A stretch of 64,000 nucleotides of DNA from Frankiales bacterium (GTDB taxonomy: Bacteria > Actinomycetota > Actinomycetes > Mycobacteriales > SCTD01), in the NCBI GenBank assembly GCA_025465465.1, contig JAODND010000035.1:58284-122283 (forward strand), in the 5' to 3' direction. The position numbers and the translations under genes were made by a program. Below the pieces are notes generated by a model. That model was not told the DNA's origin. It saw nothing but the letters and a program-made list of their open reading frames with translations, and ran no database searches. This document shows, piece after piece, positions 9,001-16,887 of the stretch; within the stretch, counting starts at the first letter, position 1, and each line of letters starts with the position of its first letter.

Positions 9001-9106
9001 AGCTTCCCCAGACGCTCGATGGTGGTGTGCTCCTGGCCGACGTCGACGGCGGCGGGGCGAGAGACAGATGGGCTGCTCAAGGCGGCCAACACCCGTGACC
9101 GCCGGA

Positions 9107-9118
9107 GTACCCGGGTAC
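9107..9118. promoter_or_regulatory. Perfect 12-bp palindrome upstream of the GT2 operon
   Basis: GTACCCGGGTAC is an exact inverted repeat about 107 bases upstream of the GT2 start codon, in the divergent intergenic region. A dimeric regulator could bind here. No such protein is identified, and a chance occurrence in GC-rich DNA is possible. Confidence 0.35.
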
Positions 9119-9159
9119 GTCCGGGTTATGCCCCTGCCTGACCGGCTTTCATGCAGTGT

Positions 9160-9181
9160 TTACGGGGCTCTTACGGGGCTC
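9160..9181. repeat. Tandem 11-bp repeat TTACGGGGCTC x2
   Basis: Two exact, directly adjacent copies of TTACGGGGCTC (9160-9170 and 9171-9181) about 160-180 bases upstream of the GT2 gene. Head-to-tail 11-bp repeats on one helix face are typical binding sites for OmpR/PhoB-family response regulators. One such regulator is encoded at the left window edge, but the link is inference. Confidence 0.45.
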
Positions 9182-9266
9182 TCAGCATCTGCCTGGGTTG
9201 GTGAAGCCCGGCCGCAACACCCCGGCGACGTAGCGGGCGCCAAGGCTGATCGCGTCACCCGATCGA

Positions 9267-9281
9267 TACCCCCTAGGGGTA
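9267..9281. promoter_or_regulatory. CsoR-like operator candidate (TACCCC-N3-GGGGTA)
   Basis: A perfect inverted repeat TACCCC-CTA-GGGGTA lies 62 bases before the ATG at 9343. The pattern resembles operators of copper-responsive CsoR-family repressors, recalled from the literature and not checked by search. The downstream gene encodes a His/Asp-rich secreted protein, which would suit a metal-responsive promoter. No csoR gene is in the window. Confidence 0.35.
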
Positions 9282-9285
9282 GGAG

Positions 9286-9310
9286 GTCCTAGGACGGCGG
9301 TCCACTACTG
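9286..9310 (+). repeat. 25-bp element, left copy (GTCCTAGGAC-N4-GTCCACTACTG)
   Basis: Contains the 10-bp palindrome GTCCTAGGAC, four variable bases GGCG, then GTCCACTACTG. A second copy lies in the opposite orientation at 11196-11220, and 21 of 25 positions match. The copy ends 20 bases before the first ATG of the repeat-protein gene. It may be a terminal inverted repeat of the 1.9-kb segment, or a promoter/operator. See findings. Confidence 0.6.
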
Positions 9311-9342
9311 CTCTCGACCAGCTCGCACCGATGCTCCGACCC

Positions 9343-9855
9343 ATGAAGCTGAGATTGCGCCACCACGTTCCTGTTGTCGTCGGAGCCGTCGTGCTCCTCA
9401 CCGGTGGGACGGGGGCCGCGGCCTACGCACTCGTCGGCCAGGTCACCGCCAGCCCGACCGACGCCGGCAACAACCAACCCATCGACGACAACCACGTCAT
9501 CCCGTCCTCGACGGTCGCCCCGTCCTCGACGCACAGCCCCGAGCCGGCAGACGACCGGGGCGTCCACGCGACCGCCGAGCCCAGCGACGACCGGGGCGTT
9601 CACGCGACCGCCGAGCCCAGCGACGATCGGGGCGTCCACGCCACGCCCGAGCCGAGCGACGACCGGCGTGCCTCCGGCGTCGGCGGTCACGGCTCAGACG
9701 ATGCGACCCCCGAGCCCAGCGAGACCTCGCACCCCGAGGACTCGTCGGATTCGGGCAGCGGCCGCTCGGGTGGCAGCGGCTCGAGTGGCGGCGGGAGCGA
9801 TGACCCGACCACCGCTGCGTCTCCCGATGACCACGGCGGCGGCGGGCACCACTGA
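9343..9855 (+). CDS. Membrane-anchored or secreted low-complexity protein with 12-residue repeats
   Basis: About 170 residues. It has an N-terminal hydrophobic segment (VPVVVGAVVLLTGGTGAAAYA) that can serve as signal or anchor, then a disordered extracellular region rich in Asp, Ser, Pro, Gly and His. Three tandem 12-residue units of the type SDDRGVHATAEP are encoded by 36-bp repeats at about 9550-9657, with a degenerate fourth. The protein ends in HGGGGHH, a plausible metal-binding tail. The start at 9343 (MKLRLRHH) is preferred; an in-frame ATG at 9331 also exists. No known family was recognised. Confidence 0.72.
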   Translation: MKLRLRHHVPVVVGAVVLLTGGTGAAAYALVGQVTASPTDAGNNQPIDDNHVIPSSTVAPSSTHSPEPADDRGVHATAEPSDDRGVHATAEPSDDRGVHATPEPSDDRRASGVGGHGSDDATPEPSETSHPEDSSDSGSGRSGGSGSSGGGSDDPTTAASPDDHGGGGHH

Positions 9856-9885
9856 GCACTCGCCTGTCGGCGACCCGCTAGGCTG

Positions 9886-10010
9886 GGTCATGTTGAAGGG
9901 GAGTAGCCCTCCTCGCCGGTGAGTCGACATGCTGGAGCCCTCGGGTTCCCGGTTCCCGGGCCCGTGCCACTCAGGTGGTGCGGGTGGGCGAGACCTTCGG
10001 CCGATGTCAG
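9886..10010 (+). ncRNA. yybP-ykoY manganese riboswitch
   Basis: The leader of the antiporter gene carries the two conserved blocks of the yybP-ykoY aptamer. The 5' block AAGGGGAGTAGCCC starts at 9896; a GTCGACAT segment follows at about 9923; after a variable GC-rich hairpin comes the 3' block GGTGGGCGAGACC ending at 9995. This class senses Mn2+ and switches on efflux genes (TerC, MntP, P-type ATPase, CaCA). The boundaries are approximate. The position 75-190 bases before a cation antiporter gene fits the family well. Confidence 0.85.
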
Positions 10011-10085
10011 ACACAGTCTGTCGTGGGTCGAGGTCGCCCGAACCGGGCACGCCTGATCCGCGGCTCACGCGGAAGGAACCCGCTC

Positions 10086-11081
10086 GTGCTCCATGTCGTG
10101 CTGCTGCTGGGCTGCGCCGTCACCATCTACCTTGCCAGCGAGGCGTTCGTGAACGCCGTCGAGTGGCTCGGGGTCCGCATGAAGGTCGGGCCGGTCGCGG
10201 TCGGCACCATCCTGGCCGCGGTCGGCACGGCGCTGCCGGAGAGTGTCGTGACGCTGGTCGCTGTCCTGTTCGGCGGCCACTCCGGTGCGGACATCGGCGT
10301 CGGCGCCGCTCTCGGTGGCCCTCTTGTCGTCGGGACGGTGGCCTATGCGGTCGTCGGCGGCATGCTCCTGCTCCGGCGGCGAGCCGCCGGCGACGCGGGT
10401 CCGCTCGACGGGACCGACCTGCGCGGCCTCGCCCGGGACCAGACCTGGTTCCTCTACATCTTCGTCGTGAAGGTGGCCCTCGGGCTCGTGGCGTTCAGCA
10501 TCAAGCCGTGGCTGGGCGTCGCGTTCCTGCTTGCCTACGCGGTCTACGCGTTCAGGGAGATGCGCGGCACGGGGCAGCACGCCAGCGCCGAAGGTCTCGA
10601 GCCGCTGACGTTCCAGCGCAACCGTCCGGTCCCGACGACCTTCGCCGTCGTGACGCAGACCCTGGTCACCGTGGTGGTGATCTTCGCCGCGAGCCAGCTC
10701 TTCGTCGCCCAGCTCGCCTGGGCGGGTCCCGCGCTCGGCCTGCCGGCTGCGGTGGTCGCGCTGCTCCTGAGCCCGGTTGCGACCGAGCTCCCGGAGATCA
10801 TGAACGCCGTCATCTGGGTCCGGCAGGGCAAGACCTCGCTGGCGCTCGGCAACATCAGCGGCGCGATGATGATCCAGGCGACCGTCCCGTCCGCCCTCGG
10901 CCTGTTCTTCACGCCGTGGAAGTTTGACACCCCACTGGTGCTGGCAGGTGCGGCGACGCTGTCGTCAGTCCTGTACCTGCTCGTGCTGTTCCGTCGCGCC
11001 CAGGTCACCCCACGGCGGCTGCTGGTCGCCGGCGGCTTCTACCTGGCTTTCGCCGCCGGGCTGATCGCTGATCTGAGCTGA
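10086..11081 (+). CDS. CaCA-family cation antiporter, probable Mn2+/Ca2+ exporter
   Basis: A 331-residue membrane protein with about ten hydrophobic helices in two inverted halves. The alpha-1 repeat reads GTILAAVGTALPESVVTLVAV and the alpha-2 repeat SPVATELPEIMNAVIWVRQG followed by ALGNISGAMM, with the conserved acidic residues (the Glu of LPES and LPEI). These are hallmarks of Na+/Ca2+-type (YrbG-like) exchangers. The GTG start at 10086 follows GGAAGGA with eight bases between; longer reading frames would translate the riboswitch. The upstream Mn2+ riboswitch suggests manganese export, although calcium remains possible. Confidence 0.88.
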   Translation: MLHVVLLLGCAVTIYLASEAFVNAVEWLGVRMKVGPVAVGTILAAVGTALPESVVTLVAVLFGGHSGADIGVGAALGGPLVVGTVAYAVVGGMLLLRRRAAGDAGPLDGTDLRGLARDQTWFLYIFVVKVALGLVAFSIKPWLGVAFLLAYAVYAFREMRGTGQHASAEGLEPLTFQRNRPVPTTFAVVTQTLVTVVVIFAASQLFVAQLAWAGPALGLPAAVVALLLSPVATELPEIMNAVIWVRQGKTSLALGNISGAMMIQATVPSALGLFFTPWKFDTPLVLAGAATLSSVLYLLVLFRRAQVTPRRLLVAGGFYLAFAAGLIADLS

Positions 11082-11168
11082 CGGGCGCGTCGCCGGGTCC
11101 AGGACGAGCCAGCCGAGCAGGGACGTCATGATCAGCGACGCGGTGGCGAACACGGCGAGGGTCACCAC
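10965..11168 (-). CDS. Possible 67-residue membrane peptide antisense to the antiporter end
   Basis: The reading frame starts at tandem GTG codons with a clean hydrophobic helix (VTLAVFATASLIMTSLLGWLVL, residues 2-23), then a polar low-complexity tail. The first third lies in otherwise empty sequence; the rest is antisense to the antiporter C-terminus, so codon evidence is poor. Its start lies 27 bases past the right-hand 25-bp element, read in the same orientation. That is why it is listed at all. Confidence 0.25.
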   Translation of the reverse strand: MVTLAVFATASLIMTSLLGWLVLDPATRPSAQISDQPGGESQVEAAGDQQPPWGDLGATEQHEQVQD

Positions 11169-11195
11169 ACCACCCTGAGCCGTTCGTGGGCGTGC

Positions 11196-11220
11196 CAGTA
11201 GTGGACGGAGGTCCTAGGAC
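11196..11220 (-). repeat. 25-bp element, right copy (inverted relative to 9286-9310)
   Basis: On the minus strand it reads GTCCTAGGAC-CTCC-GTCCACTACTG, and 21 of 25 positions are identical to the left copy, with all mismatches in the central four bases. It overlaps the stop codon of the GGDEF-EAL gene (11214-11216). Confidence 0.6.
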
Positions 11221-13082
11221 CCGGCTGTGGTCGTCGCGGTGTCGGTCAGTCGGAGGGGGGTCGTGAAGTAGCGGTCGTGCTGCAGGGCGATCGTCGACGC
11301 CGGCTGCGGATGTGCATAGAAGTACCCCTGGGCCAGCTCGCACCCCGCGGCCAGGACGATGTCGCGTTGCTGCTGGGTCTCCACTCCCTCAGCGACGACG
11401 GTCAGCCCCACCAGGTGGGCCAGGTCGGTCACCGCGGAGATCATCGCCGAGCCACTGGGTGTCCGTCCGATGTCGGCGACGAACGACTGGTCGATCTTCA
11501 CGATGTCGATCGGCAGCTGGCGCAGGTAGCTGAGCGAGGAGTAGCCGGTGCCGAAGTCGTCGAGGGCTATCCGGATCCCCAGGGTCCTGAGGTCGTCGAG
11601 GACTGTGGTGGCCCGGGCGAGGTCGTCGATGAGGACGTTTTCCGTGATCTCGAGGATCAGTGAGGCCGGGTTCATCTTGGCTCGGGTCACGACGTTGGTG
11701 ACCGTGGACAGGAAGGCAGGCTCCATGAGCTGCCGAGGTGACACGTTGACGGCCAGGTCCGGCCGGCCGCCGCGGCATGACCAGGTTGCGTGGTCACGGC
11801 AGGCCTGCATCAGCACCCACGACCCGATCTTGCTGATCTGCCCACTGCCCTCGGCGAGCCGGATCGCGGTGTCGGCGTCGACCTGGCCGCGTTCGGGATG
11901 GCACCATCGCAGCAGTGCCTCCACCCCCGTCACGAGGCAGTCGGCAGTTCGGACGATCGGCTGGTAGGCCAGTGCCAGCTGTCCGCGCTCCATCGCTGCC
12001 CGCAGGTCGATCTCCATGTCACGTCGGATCGCGGCCGCCGAGGCCTCACGAAGGTCGATGAGCTGATGTGCGGCGCCGCCCCTGCGCTTGGCCTGGTACA
12101 TCGCGGTGTCGGCCTCGACGAGCAACTGATCGGTGATGTCCTCGCCAGGGCCGGCGAAAGCCATCCCGATGCTGGCGGTCACGGTCAGCTCGAGAAACTC
12201 GTCCAGCTGGAACGGGTGCGAGAAGGCTGCGTCGATCCGGGTGGCGAGCTGCTCGGCATCGGCCTGCGTCTGCACGTCTTCGCAGAGGAACACGAACTCG
12301 TCCCCGGCATAGCGGCACAGCGTGTCTCCCGGACGGATCAGGTGGGTCAGCCGTTGCGCGACCGCGAGGAGCAGCTGGTCACCGACCTGGTGGCCGTGGG
12401 TGTCGTTGACCCGCTTGAACCCGTCCAGGTCTGCGAACAGGATCGCCGCCATGGCGTGGGTCCTGCTGCCCCGAAGGGCCAGGTGTTCCAACCGCTGTTG
12501 CAGCAGCAGCCGGTTCGGCAGGCCGGTCAGCGGGTCGTGCAGTGCGATGTGTCGGAAGCGGTCCGACGCCGAGCTGGCCTCGTCTCTTGCCTGGGCGTTG
12601 AGCAGATAGGCCGCCGCCACGTCAGCCAGCGTCTGGGCTGCCTCGAGGTCCTCGGCGGCCAGCTCGCCGGGCGCATCGCGATAGAGGTCCAACGCGCCGA
12701 GCCGGCCGCCGGCAGAACGCAGGGGGAAGGTGAAGACCGCGGCCAGACCCGCGGCGACCGCAGGGGGGCCGAACAACCCGAAGCGTCGATCGGTGGCCAG
12801 GTCGGGGACCGCGACGGCCTCCCCGGTGCGATAGGCGTCCAGGCACGGGCCCTCGTCGAACTCGGTCTGCATCTGCTCGAAGCGCAGCGCGTCGGCATTT
12901 GAGGCGGCGATGTACTGCGGGTTCTCGTCCGGGCGGATCAGCGTGACCCCCGCTGCGGTGATCGGCAGCACGTCGACGATCCGCTCGACCAGGTGGTCGA
13001 GGATGCCCTGGATCGGGAAGTCGGTGGCCAGGGTCCGGGCGAAGTCGCTCAGTACCGCCGCCAAGGCCTCTTGCTGGACCAT
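11214..13082 (-). CDS. GAF-GGDEF-EAL bifunctional c-di-GMP enzyme
   Basis: About 622 residues, cytoplasmic, no membrane segments. The GAF sensor (about 10-155) includes EFDEGPCLDAYRTGE. The GGDEF domain starts at HDPLTGLPNR and has an AGDEF signature near 257, a variant seen in active cyclases. An RPGD I-site lies five residues before it, so product inhibition is possible. The EAL domain (about 365-615) keeps its catalytic set: EALLRW, NVSPRQL, LEITEN, DDFGTGYSS, VKIDQSF and AEGVET. Both synthesis and breakdown of c-di-GMP are plausible. I prefer the ATG at 13082; a TTG at 13109 would add nine residues. Confidence 0.92.
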   Translation of the reverse strand: MVQQEALAAVLSDFARTLATDFPIQGILDHLVERIVDVLPITAAGVTLIRPDENPQYIAASNADALRFEQMQTEFDEGPCLDAYRTGEAVAVPDLATDRRFGLFGPPAVAAGLAAVFTFPLRSAGGRLGALDLYRDAPGELAAEDLEAAQTLADVAAAYLLNAQARDEASSASDRFRHIALHDPLTGLPNRLLLQQRLEHLALRGSRTHAMAAILFADLDGFKRVNDTHGHQVGDQLLLAVAQRLTHLIRPGDTLCRYAGDEFVFLCEDVQTQADAEQLATRIDAAFSHPFQLDEFLELTVTASIGMAFAGPGEDITDQLLVEADTAMYQAKRRGGAAHQLIDLREASAAAIRRDMEIDLRAAMERGQLALAYQPIVRTADCLVTGVEALLRWCHPERGQVDADTAIRLAEGSGQISKIGSWVLMQACRDHATWSCRGGRPDLAVNVSPRQLMEPAFLSTVTNVVTRAKMNPASLILEITENVLIDDLARATTVLDDLRTLGIRIALDDFGTGYSSLSYLRQLPIDIVKIDQSFVADIGRTPSGSAMISAVTDLAHLVGLTVVAEGVETQQQRDIVLAAGCELAQGYFYAHPQPASTIALQHDRYFTTPLRLTDTATTTAGS

Positions 13083-13212
13083 GGCATCCGTCTCGAGGGA
13101 GGGGGACAAAGCCCGCGCACGGTCCGGACGGGTGAGTGGTTTCGGTGGGATCGTACCCCGAAAGGTCGTTGTCAGGTTGGCTCTTGCACGAGCTCGCTGT
13201 GCGGCCGCGGCC

Positions 13213-13995
13213 CTAGCTGGCGCCGACCACGGTGAACCCCTGGGTGACGAAGATGTGGTGCGGCCAGTTGACGCCGATGTTGTGCACCTCGTACTCGCCG
13301 TTGCTCAGCCGCACGACGCGGTCGACGACGCCTCCCGGGTAGGCGGCCAGCGCAGCCTCGGTCGCCTGGTTCGCGGCCGCTCCGCTGACGATCGTCCCCG
13401 ACCCCTCGCTGTAGTTCGCCGGGACCTGACCGTCCTGCTGCGCCGTCGACGGTGCGCCCTGCTGGAACGGGACCACGGGTGTCGCGGCATACGTCGCGGT
13501 TGAGCCGGCCGGCCGCACGATGACCTGCGTGGCTGTGATGGTCGTGCCGCTGGTCGTCCCCAGGACGAGGACCGGTACGCCGGTCGCCACGGCAGTGGCC
13601 GAGGCCGCACTCGTCCCGATCTGGTAGCTCGTGGAGGACGTCTCGTTGACGCTCACCTTCTCGCCTGCTGACGTCGAGATCGTGAAGGCTGACGTGGCCA
13701 CGCTGCTCACGGTGCCGACCGAGCCTCCAGCGGCCGCTCCGGACCGGGCATTGCCGCCCCCGCCTGCCGCTGGGCCGGTGGCAGGCGCGACCTTGCTCGC
13801 GGGTGCTGAGGTCGACGAGGAGGTCGACGAGGAGGAGGCGACGGCGACCGACCCGCCGATCAACCCGCACAGCAGCAGGGCGGCAGCGACCCATCGACCT
13901 CTTCTGCTCGACAGCGTGCGTCGTGCGCCGCCCGCTCGGACGGGCGGTGCACTCTCGTCGTCTGCGATGTCGACGACCGACTGATCTGGCTTCAT
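13213..13995 (-). CDS. Membrane-anchored DUF5666-type extracellular protein
   Basis: A 260-residue protein with a basic cytoplasmic N-terminus (about 1-33), one membrane helix (WVAAALLLCGLIGGSVAVA), a Ser/Ala/Gly linker, then a beta-rich region (GTVSSVATSAFTISTSAGEKVSVN onward) typical of DUF5666. The C-terminal part, GGVVDRVVRLSNGEYEVHNIGV, may be a second small domain. It follows the response regulator gene by 103 bases and probably belongs to the same regulated unit. Proteins of this type often accompany two-component/ABC operons, but no function is known. Confidence 0.78.
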   Translation of the reverse strand: MKPDQSVVDIADDESAPPVRAGGARRTLSSRRGRWVAAALLLCGLIGGSVAVASSSSTSSSTSAPASKVAPATGPAAGGGGNARSGAAAGGSVGTVSSVATSAFTISTSAGEKVSVNETSSTSYQIGTSAASATAVATGVPVLVLGTTSGTTITATQVIVRPAGSTATYAATPVVPFQQGAPSTAQQDGQVPANYSEGSGTIVSGAAANQATEAALAAYPGGVVDRVVRLSNGEYEVHNIGVNWPHHIFVTQGFTVVGAS

Positions 13996-14098
13996 GGCTG
14001 GCTCTCTTTGGTAGGCAACGTGCTGACAGTGCCCGCCGATGTTGTGAGGTCCCTGGCGACCGCCTGTGTGGGGAGCGTGACCTTTCGGGTCTCAAGGC

Positions 14099-14764
14099 TC
14101 AGGGCTGCACGATGCCTTGCTGGTAGGCGAACACGACCGCCTGGACGCGGTCGCGCAGCTCGAGCTTGCTCAGGGTCCGGGTGATGTGGGTCTTCACCGT
14201 GGCCTCGCTCACGAACAGAGCGGCGGCGATCTCGGCGTTGCTGAGGCCCGCCGCGACCTGTTCGAAGACCTCGTACTCCCGCTGCGTCAGCTGCGCGAGA
14301 CGAGGGTCGCGTGGAGGGGCAGCGGTGTCGGTCGCCTCGCTGAGGCTCCGGGCGAACGTGTCGAGCAGCCGTCTCGTGACGCGGGGCGACACGACGGCGT
14401 CGCCGCTCGCCACGGCCCGGATGGCGGCGGTGAGCTCGGCCGGCGGCACGTCTTTGAGCAGGAACCCGCTCGCACCGGCCTGCAGCCCTGTGAAGGCGTA
14501 CTCGTCGAGGTCGAACGTGGTGAGGATGAGCACCCGGGCCAGCGGGTGGTGCTGGACGATCAGGCGGGTCGCCTCGACCCCGTCCGTCCCCGGCATGCGC
14601 ACATCCATGAGGACGACGTCGGGATGCAGCTCGGCAGTGAGCGTGACCGCCTGCAGCCCGTCGGCGGCCTCACCGACGATCGTCAGGTCCGGCTCGGCGG
14701 ACAGGATCATCCGGAAGCCCATCCTGATGAGTGGCTGGTCATCGACGAGCAGGACACGGATCAT
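14099..14764 (-). CDS. NarL/LuxR-type response regulator
   Basis: A 221-residue two-component regulator. Receiver domain: acidic pair DD8-9, phosphoacceptor Asp54 in VVLMDVRMPGTDG, Lys in FLLKDVPP. C-terminal LuxR helix-turn-helix (about 155-215): LTQREYEVFEQVAAGLSNAEIAAALFVSEATVKTH. The start ATG overlaps the kinase stop as ATGA, so it pairs with the histidine kinase. The likely target is the linked ABC operon. Confidence 0.95.
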   Translation of the reverse strand: MIRVLLVDDQPLIRMGFRMILSAEPDLTIVGEAADGLQAVTLTAELHPDVVLMDVRMPGTDGVEATRLIVQHHPLARVLILTTFDLDEYAFTGLQAGASGFLLKDVPPAELTAAIRAVASGDAVVSPRVTRRLLDTFARSLSEATDTAAPPRDPRLAQLTQREYEVFEQVAAGLSNAEIAAALFVSEATVKTHITRTLSKLELRDRVQAVVFAYQQGIVQP

Positions 14765-16053
14765 GCGGACTCGCCCTCGATGAGCGGCAGCCGGACCAGA
14801 ACCCGCCAGCCCCGTGCGGTCCCCGCCGCCGCACTGACCGTCCCGCCGGCCGCAGCCACCCGCTCGCGCATGCCCACCAGTCCCATCCCACTGCCGTGGT
14901 CGGACCCACCTGCCGTGGAGACGCCGTCGTCGGTGATGGCGAGCTCGAGCACGGTCGGCTGCCAGGTGAGCAGGACGGTCACCTTGCTGACGTCGCGTCC
15001 GTGCTTGCGGGTGTTCGTGAGGGCTTCCTGCACGGTCCGATACAGGGTGAGCTGAGTGCTCATCGGCAGCGGTTGCGGGTCGCCCTGGACGCTGTACCTC
15101 ACGGGCAGGCCGGTGCTCCGGACCTGCTCGAGCAGCTCGTCGAGCTGGTCGAGGCCGGGTTGGGGAGCGGTGTCGCCGCTTTCGCGGCTGTCCCCGTCGT
15201 CGCGGAGGAAGCCCACCAGCTGGCGCATCTCGTCAAGGGCGTCGCGGCCCGTCGCGGCCACCTGCTCCATGGCCGATGCTGCCTGCTGGGGGTCGGTCGG
15301 GGTGGCGGCCGCGGCGCCCGCGGCGAGCGTGATCATGACGCTCAGGTTGTGGGAGACGATGTCGTGCATCTCGCGGGCGATGCGCGTCCGCTCCGCGATC
15401 TGGATCAGTCGGGCTTGCTGGTCGCGCTCGATCTCCAGCCGTCTCGCACGGTCCTCGAGACCGGCGAGGTAGGCCCTTCGGGTCTGCAGTGAGGTGCCGA
15501 GCAGGTAGGCGGCGACCACCAGTCCGCTGAGGAAGATCAGCGAACCGAGCACGCCGTCGCCGGTGGGGACGAACCGGAAGGAGGCCCAGACCACCCCGAT
15601 CTCCAGCAGGACCGCCGCGAGGGCGGCGCGCGCTCGCACCTCGTGCTCGGCCACGGTGTACAGGGCGAGCAGCAGGCCGGCGTCGGCCGCGAGCGGCAGG
15701 CCGTAGGCCCACTGGATGCAGGCCACGACGGCGAGCAACGCGAAGACGCCACTGGGATGGCGTCGGCGCAGTGCGACGGGGAGCACGAGCGCCTGGTCCA
15801 GGACCCAGGCGCTCACGGTGTTGTGCTCGTGCACCAACGGACCGGCGGTCACCAGGTCGAGCAGCAGCGCGAGGGCCAGATCGACGGCCGCGACGCGCGG
15901 GGTCCAGGCGGCTCGCCGCTGTCCCAGGCGTTCGGGGGAGCGCTGGGTCAACTGCCGCAGGAGGTCCCGGAAGGTGTCAGCCGACAGAGCCGGTCGGTGC
16001 CGTGAGGCTCCGACCGGCTCGACGACCGGCTCGACTGCCGGGACGCCCGCCAA
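14761..16053 (-). CDS. NarL-family sensor histidine kinase
   Basis: A 430-residue membrane kinase of the HisKA_3 type. The N-terminal half has four to six hydrophobic helices with short loops and no large sensor domain, which suggests intramembrane sensing. The dimerisation/phosphoacceptor segment is RTRIAREMHDIVSHNLSVMI (His near 230). The ATPase domain is shortened but has the N-box area ALTNTRKHG and the GSGMGLVGMRERV G-box. Start TTG at 16053, seven bases after the ABC permease gene. This architecture is common in actinobacterial kinases that respond to cell-envelope stress. Confidence 0.92.
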   Translation of the reverse strand: MAGVPAVEPVVEPVGASRHRPALSADTFRDLLRQLTQRSPERLGQRRAAWTPRVAAVDLALALLLDLVTAGPLVHEHNTVSAWVLDQALVLPVALRRRHPSGVFALLAVVACIQWAYGLPLAADAGLLLALYTVAEHEVRARAALAAVLLEIGVVWASFRFVPTGDGVLGSLIFLSGLVVAAYLLGTSLQTRRAYLAGLEDRARRLEIERDQQARLIQIAERTRIAREMHDIVSHNLSVMITLAAGAAAATPTDPQQAASAMEQVAATGRDALDEMRQLVGFLRDDGDSRESGDTAPQPGLDQLDELLEQVRSTGLPVRYSVQGDPQPLPMSTQLTLYRTVQEALTNTRKHGRDVSKVTVLLTWQPTVLELAITDDGVSTAGGSDHGSGMGLVGMRERVAAAGGTVSAAAGTARGWRVLVRLPLIEGESA

Positions 16054-16059
16054 CGCGGC

Positions 16060-16887
16060 TCAGGCGTCCCGTCGCTTGACCAGCACAGCGGCTCCGGCCA
16101 GCGCCGCCACGACCCACGTGACCAGCACGACGAGGCCCGCGCCGGCGGACAGGCTTCCCACCGCTGTCTGCGGGCTGAACATGGAGGCGCCGGCATTGCT
16201 GGGCAGGTAGGGCAGCGTGTTGGCCTGCCAGCTCGTGGGCAGGACGAGCCCGATGCCGGGCAGCACCAGCAGCAGTCCGAACAGTGTGGCGATGCCGCCG
16301 GCGGTGCTGCGGATGATGAAGCCCAGGGCGACCGCGAAGATCCCGATCAGGGTGAGATAGCCGGTGACTCCGAAGATGTCCTGGACGGCGCCGCTCGCGG
16401 ACAGCGACGTCCCGTGCGTACCCAGGAACTGCTGACCACCCAGGAACGCGGCGAAGCTGGCGACGAGCATGAGCACGAACGTGACCCCGGCATAGAGCGC
16501 GGCCTTCGCCCACAGCACGGGCAGTCGGGTGGGCACGCTCTGGAACGTAGCCCGGATCATGCCGGTGGCGTACTCGCCGCTGACCAGCAGGACTCCGAGC
16601 ACGCCGACGGCGAGCTGCGCGAGGTGGTAGCCGTTGAGGCTGTTGGTGATCGGGTTGAACGAGGCGATCTCATCAGGTCGCTGCGTGGCCCAGTGCGCGT
16701 TCGTCGCCCATCCGACGATCCACCCGATGGCGATCATCGCCACGACGGCCGCGAGCAGCGTCAGCCCCGTCGACCGGAGCGAGCGCATCTTGATCCACTC
16801 GCTGTTCAGGACCCGGCTCTGCGTGACCGGCTCGACCTGAACCGAGCTGGTGCTCGTTCGTGGCCGGTCGAGGGTGGCGGTGCTCAT
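16060..16887 (-). CDS. ABC-2-type transporter permease
   Basis: A 275-residue permease with six hydrophobic segments after a hydrophilic N-terminus. The EWIKMRSLRSTGLTLL entry motif near residue 29 is typical of ABC2_membrane subunits, and the conserved VSGEYATGMIRATFQSVPTR sequence lies in the middle. It should form a heteromeric exporter with the ATPase encoded immediately upstream (ATGA overlap). The substrate is unknown; drugs, lipids or signal peptides are usual for this class. Confidence 0.9.
   Translation of the reverse strand: MSTATLDRPRTSTSSVQVEPVTQSRVLNSEWIKMRSLRSTGLTLLAAVVAMIAIGWIVGWATNAHWATQRPDEIASFNPITNSLNGYHLAQLAVGVLGVLLVSGEYATGMIRATFQSVPTRLPVLWAKAALYAGVTFVLMLVASFAAFLGGQQFLGTHGTSLSASGAVQDIFGVTGYLTLIGIFAVALGFIIRSTAGGIATLFGLLLVLPGIGLVLPTSWQANTLPYLPSNAGASMFSPQTAVGSLSAGAGLVVLVTWVVAALAGAAVLVKRRDA

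Noticed and set aside
9550..9660. 36-bp tandem repeats as a possible CRISPR-like array
   Set aside because: The units are adjacent with no spacers and encode in-frame 12-residue repeats of the secreted protein.
9975..10085. N-terminal extension of the antiporter (MVRVGETFGRC start)
   Set aside because: It translates the Mn2+ riboswitch; the GTG at 10086 has a good ribosome-binding site and begins a natural membrane helix.
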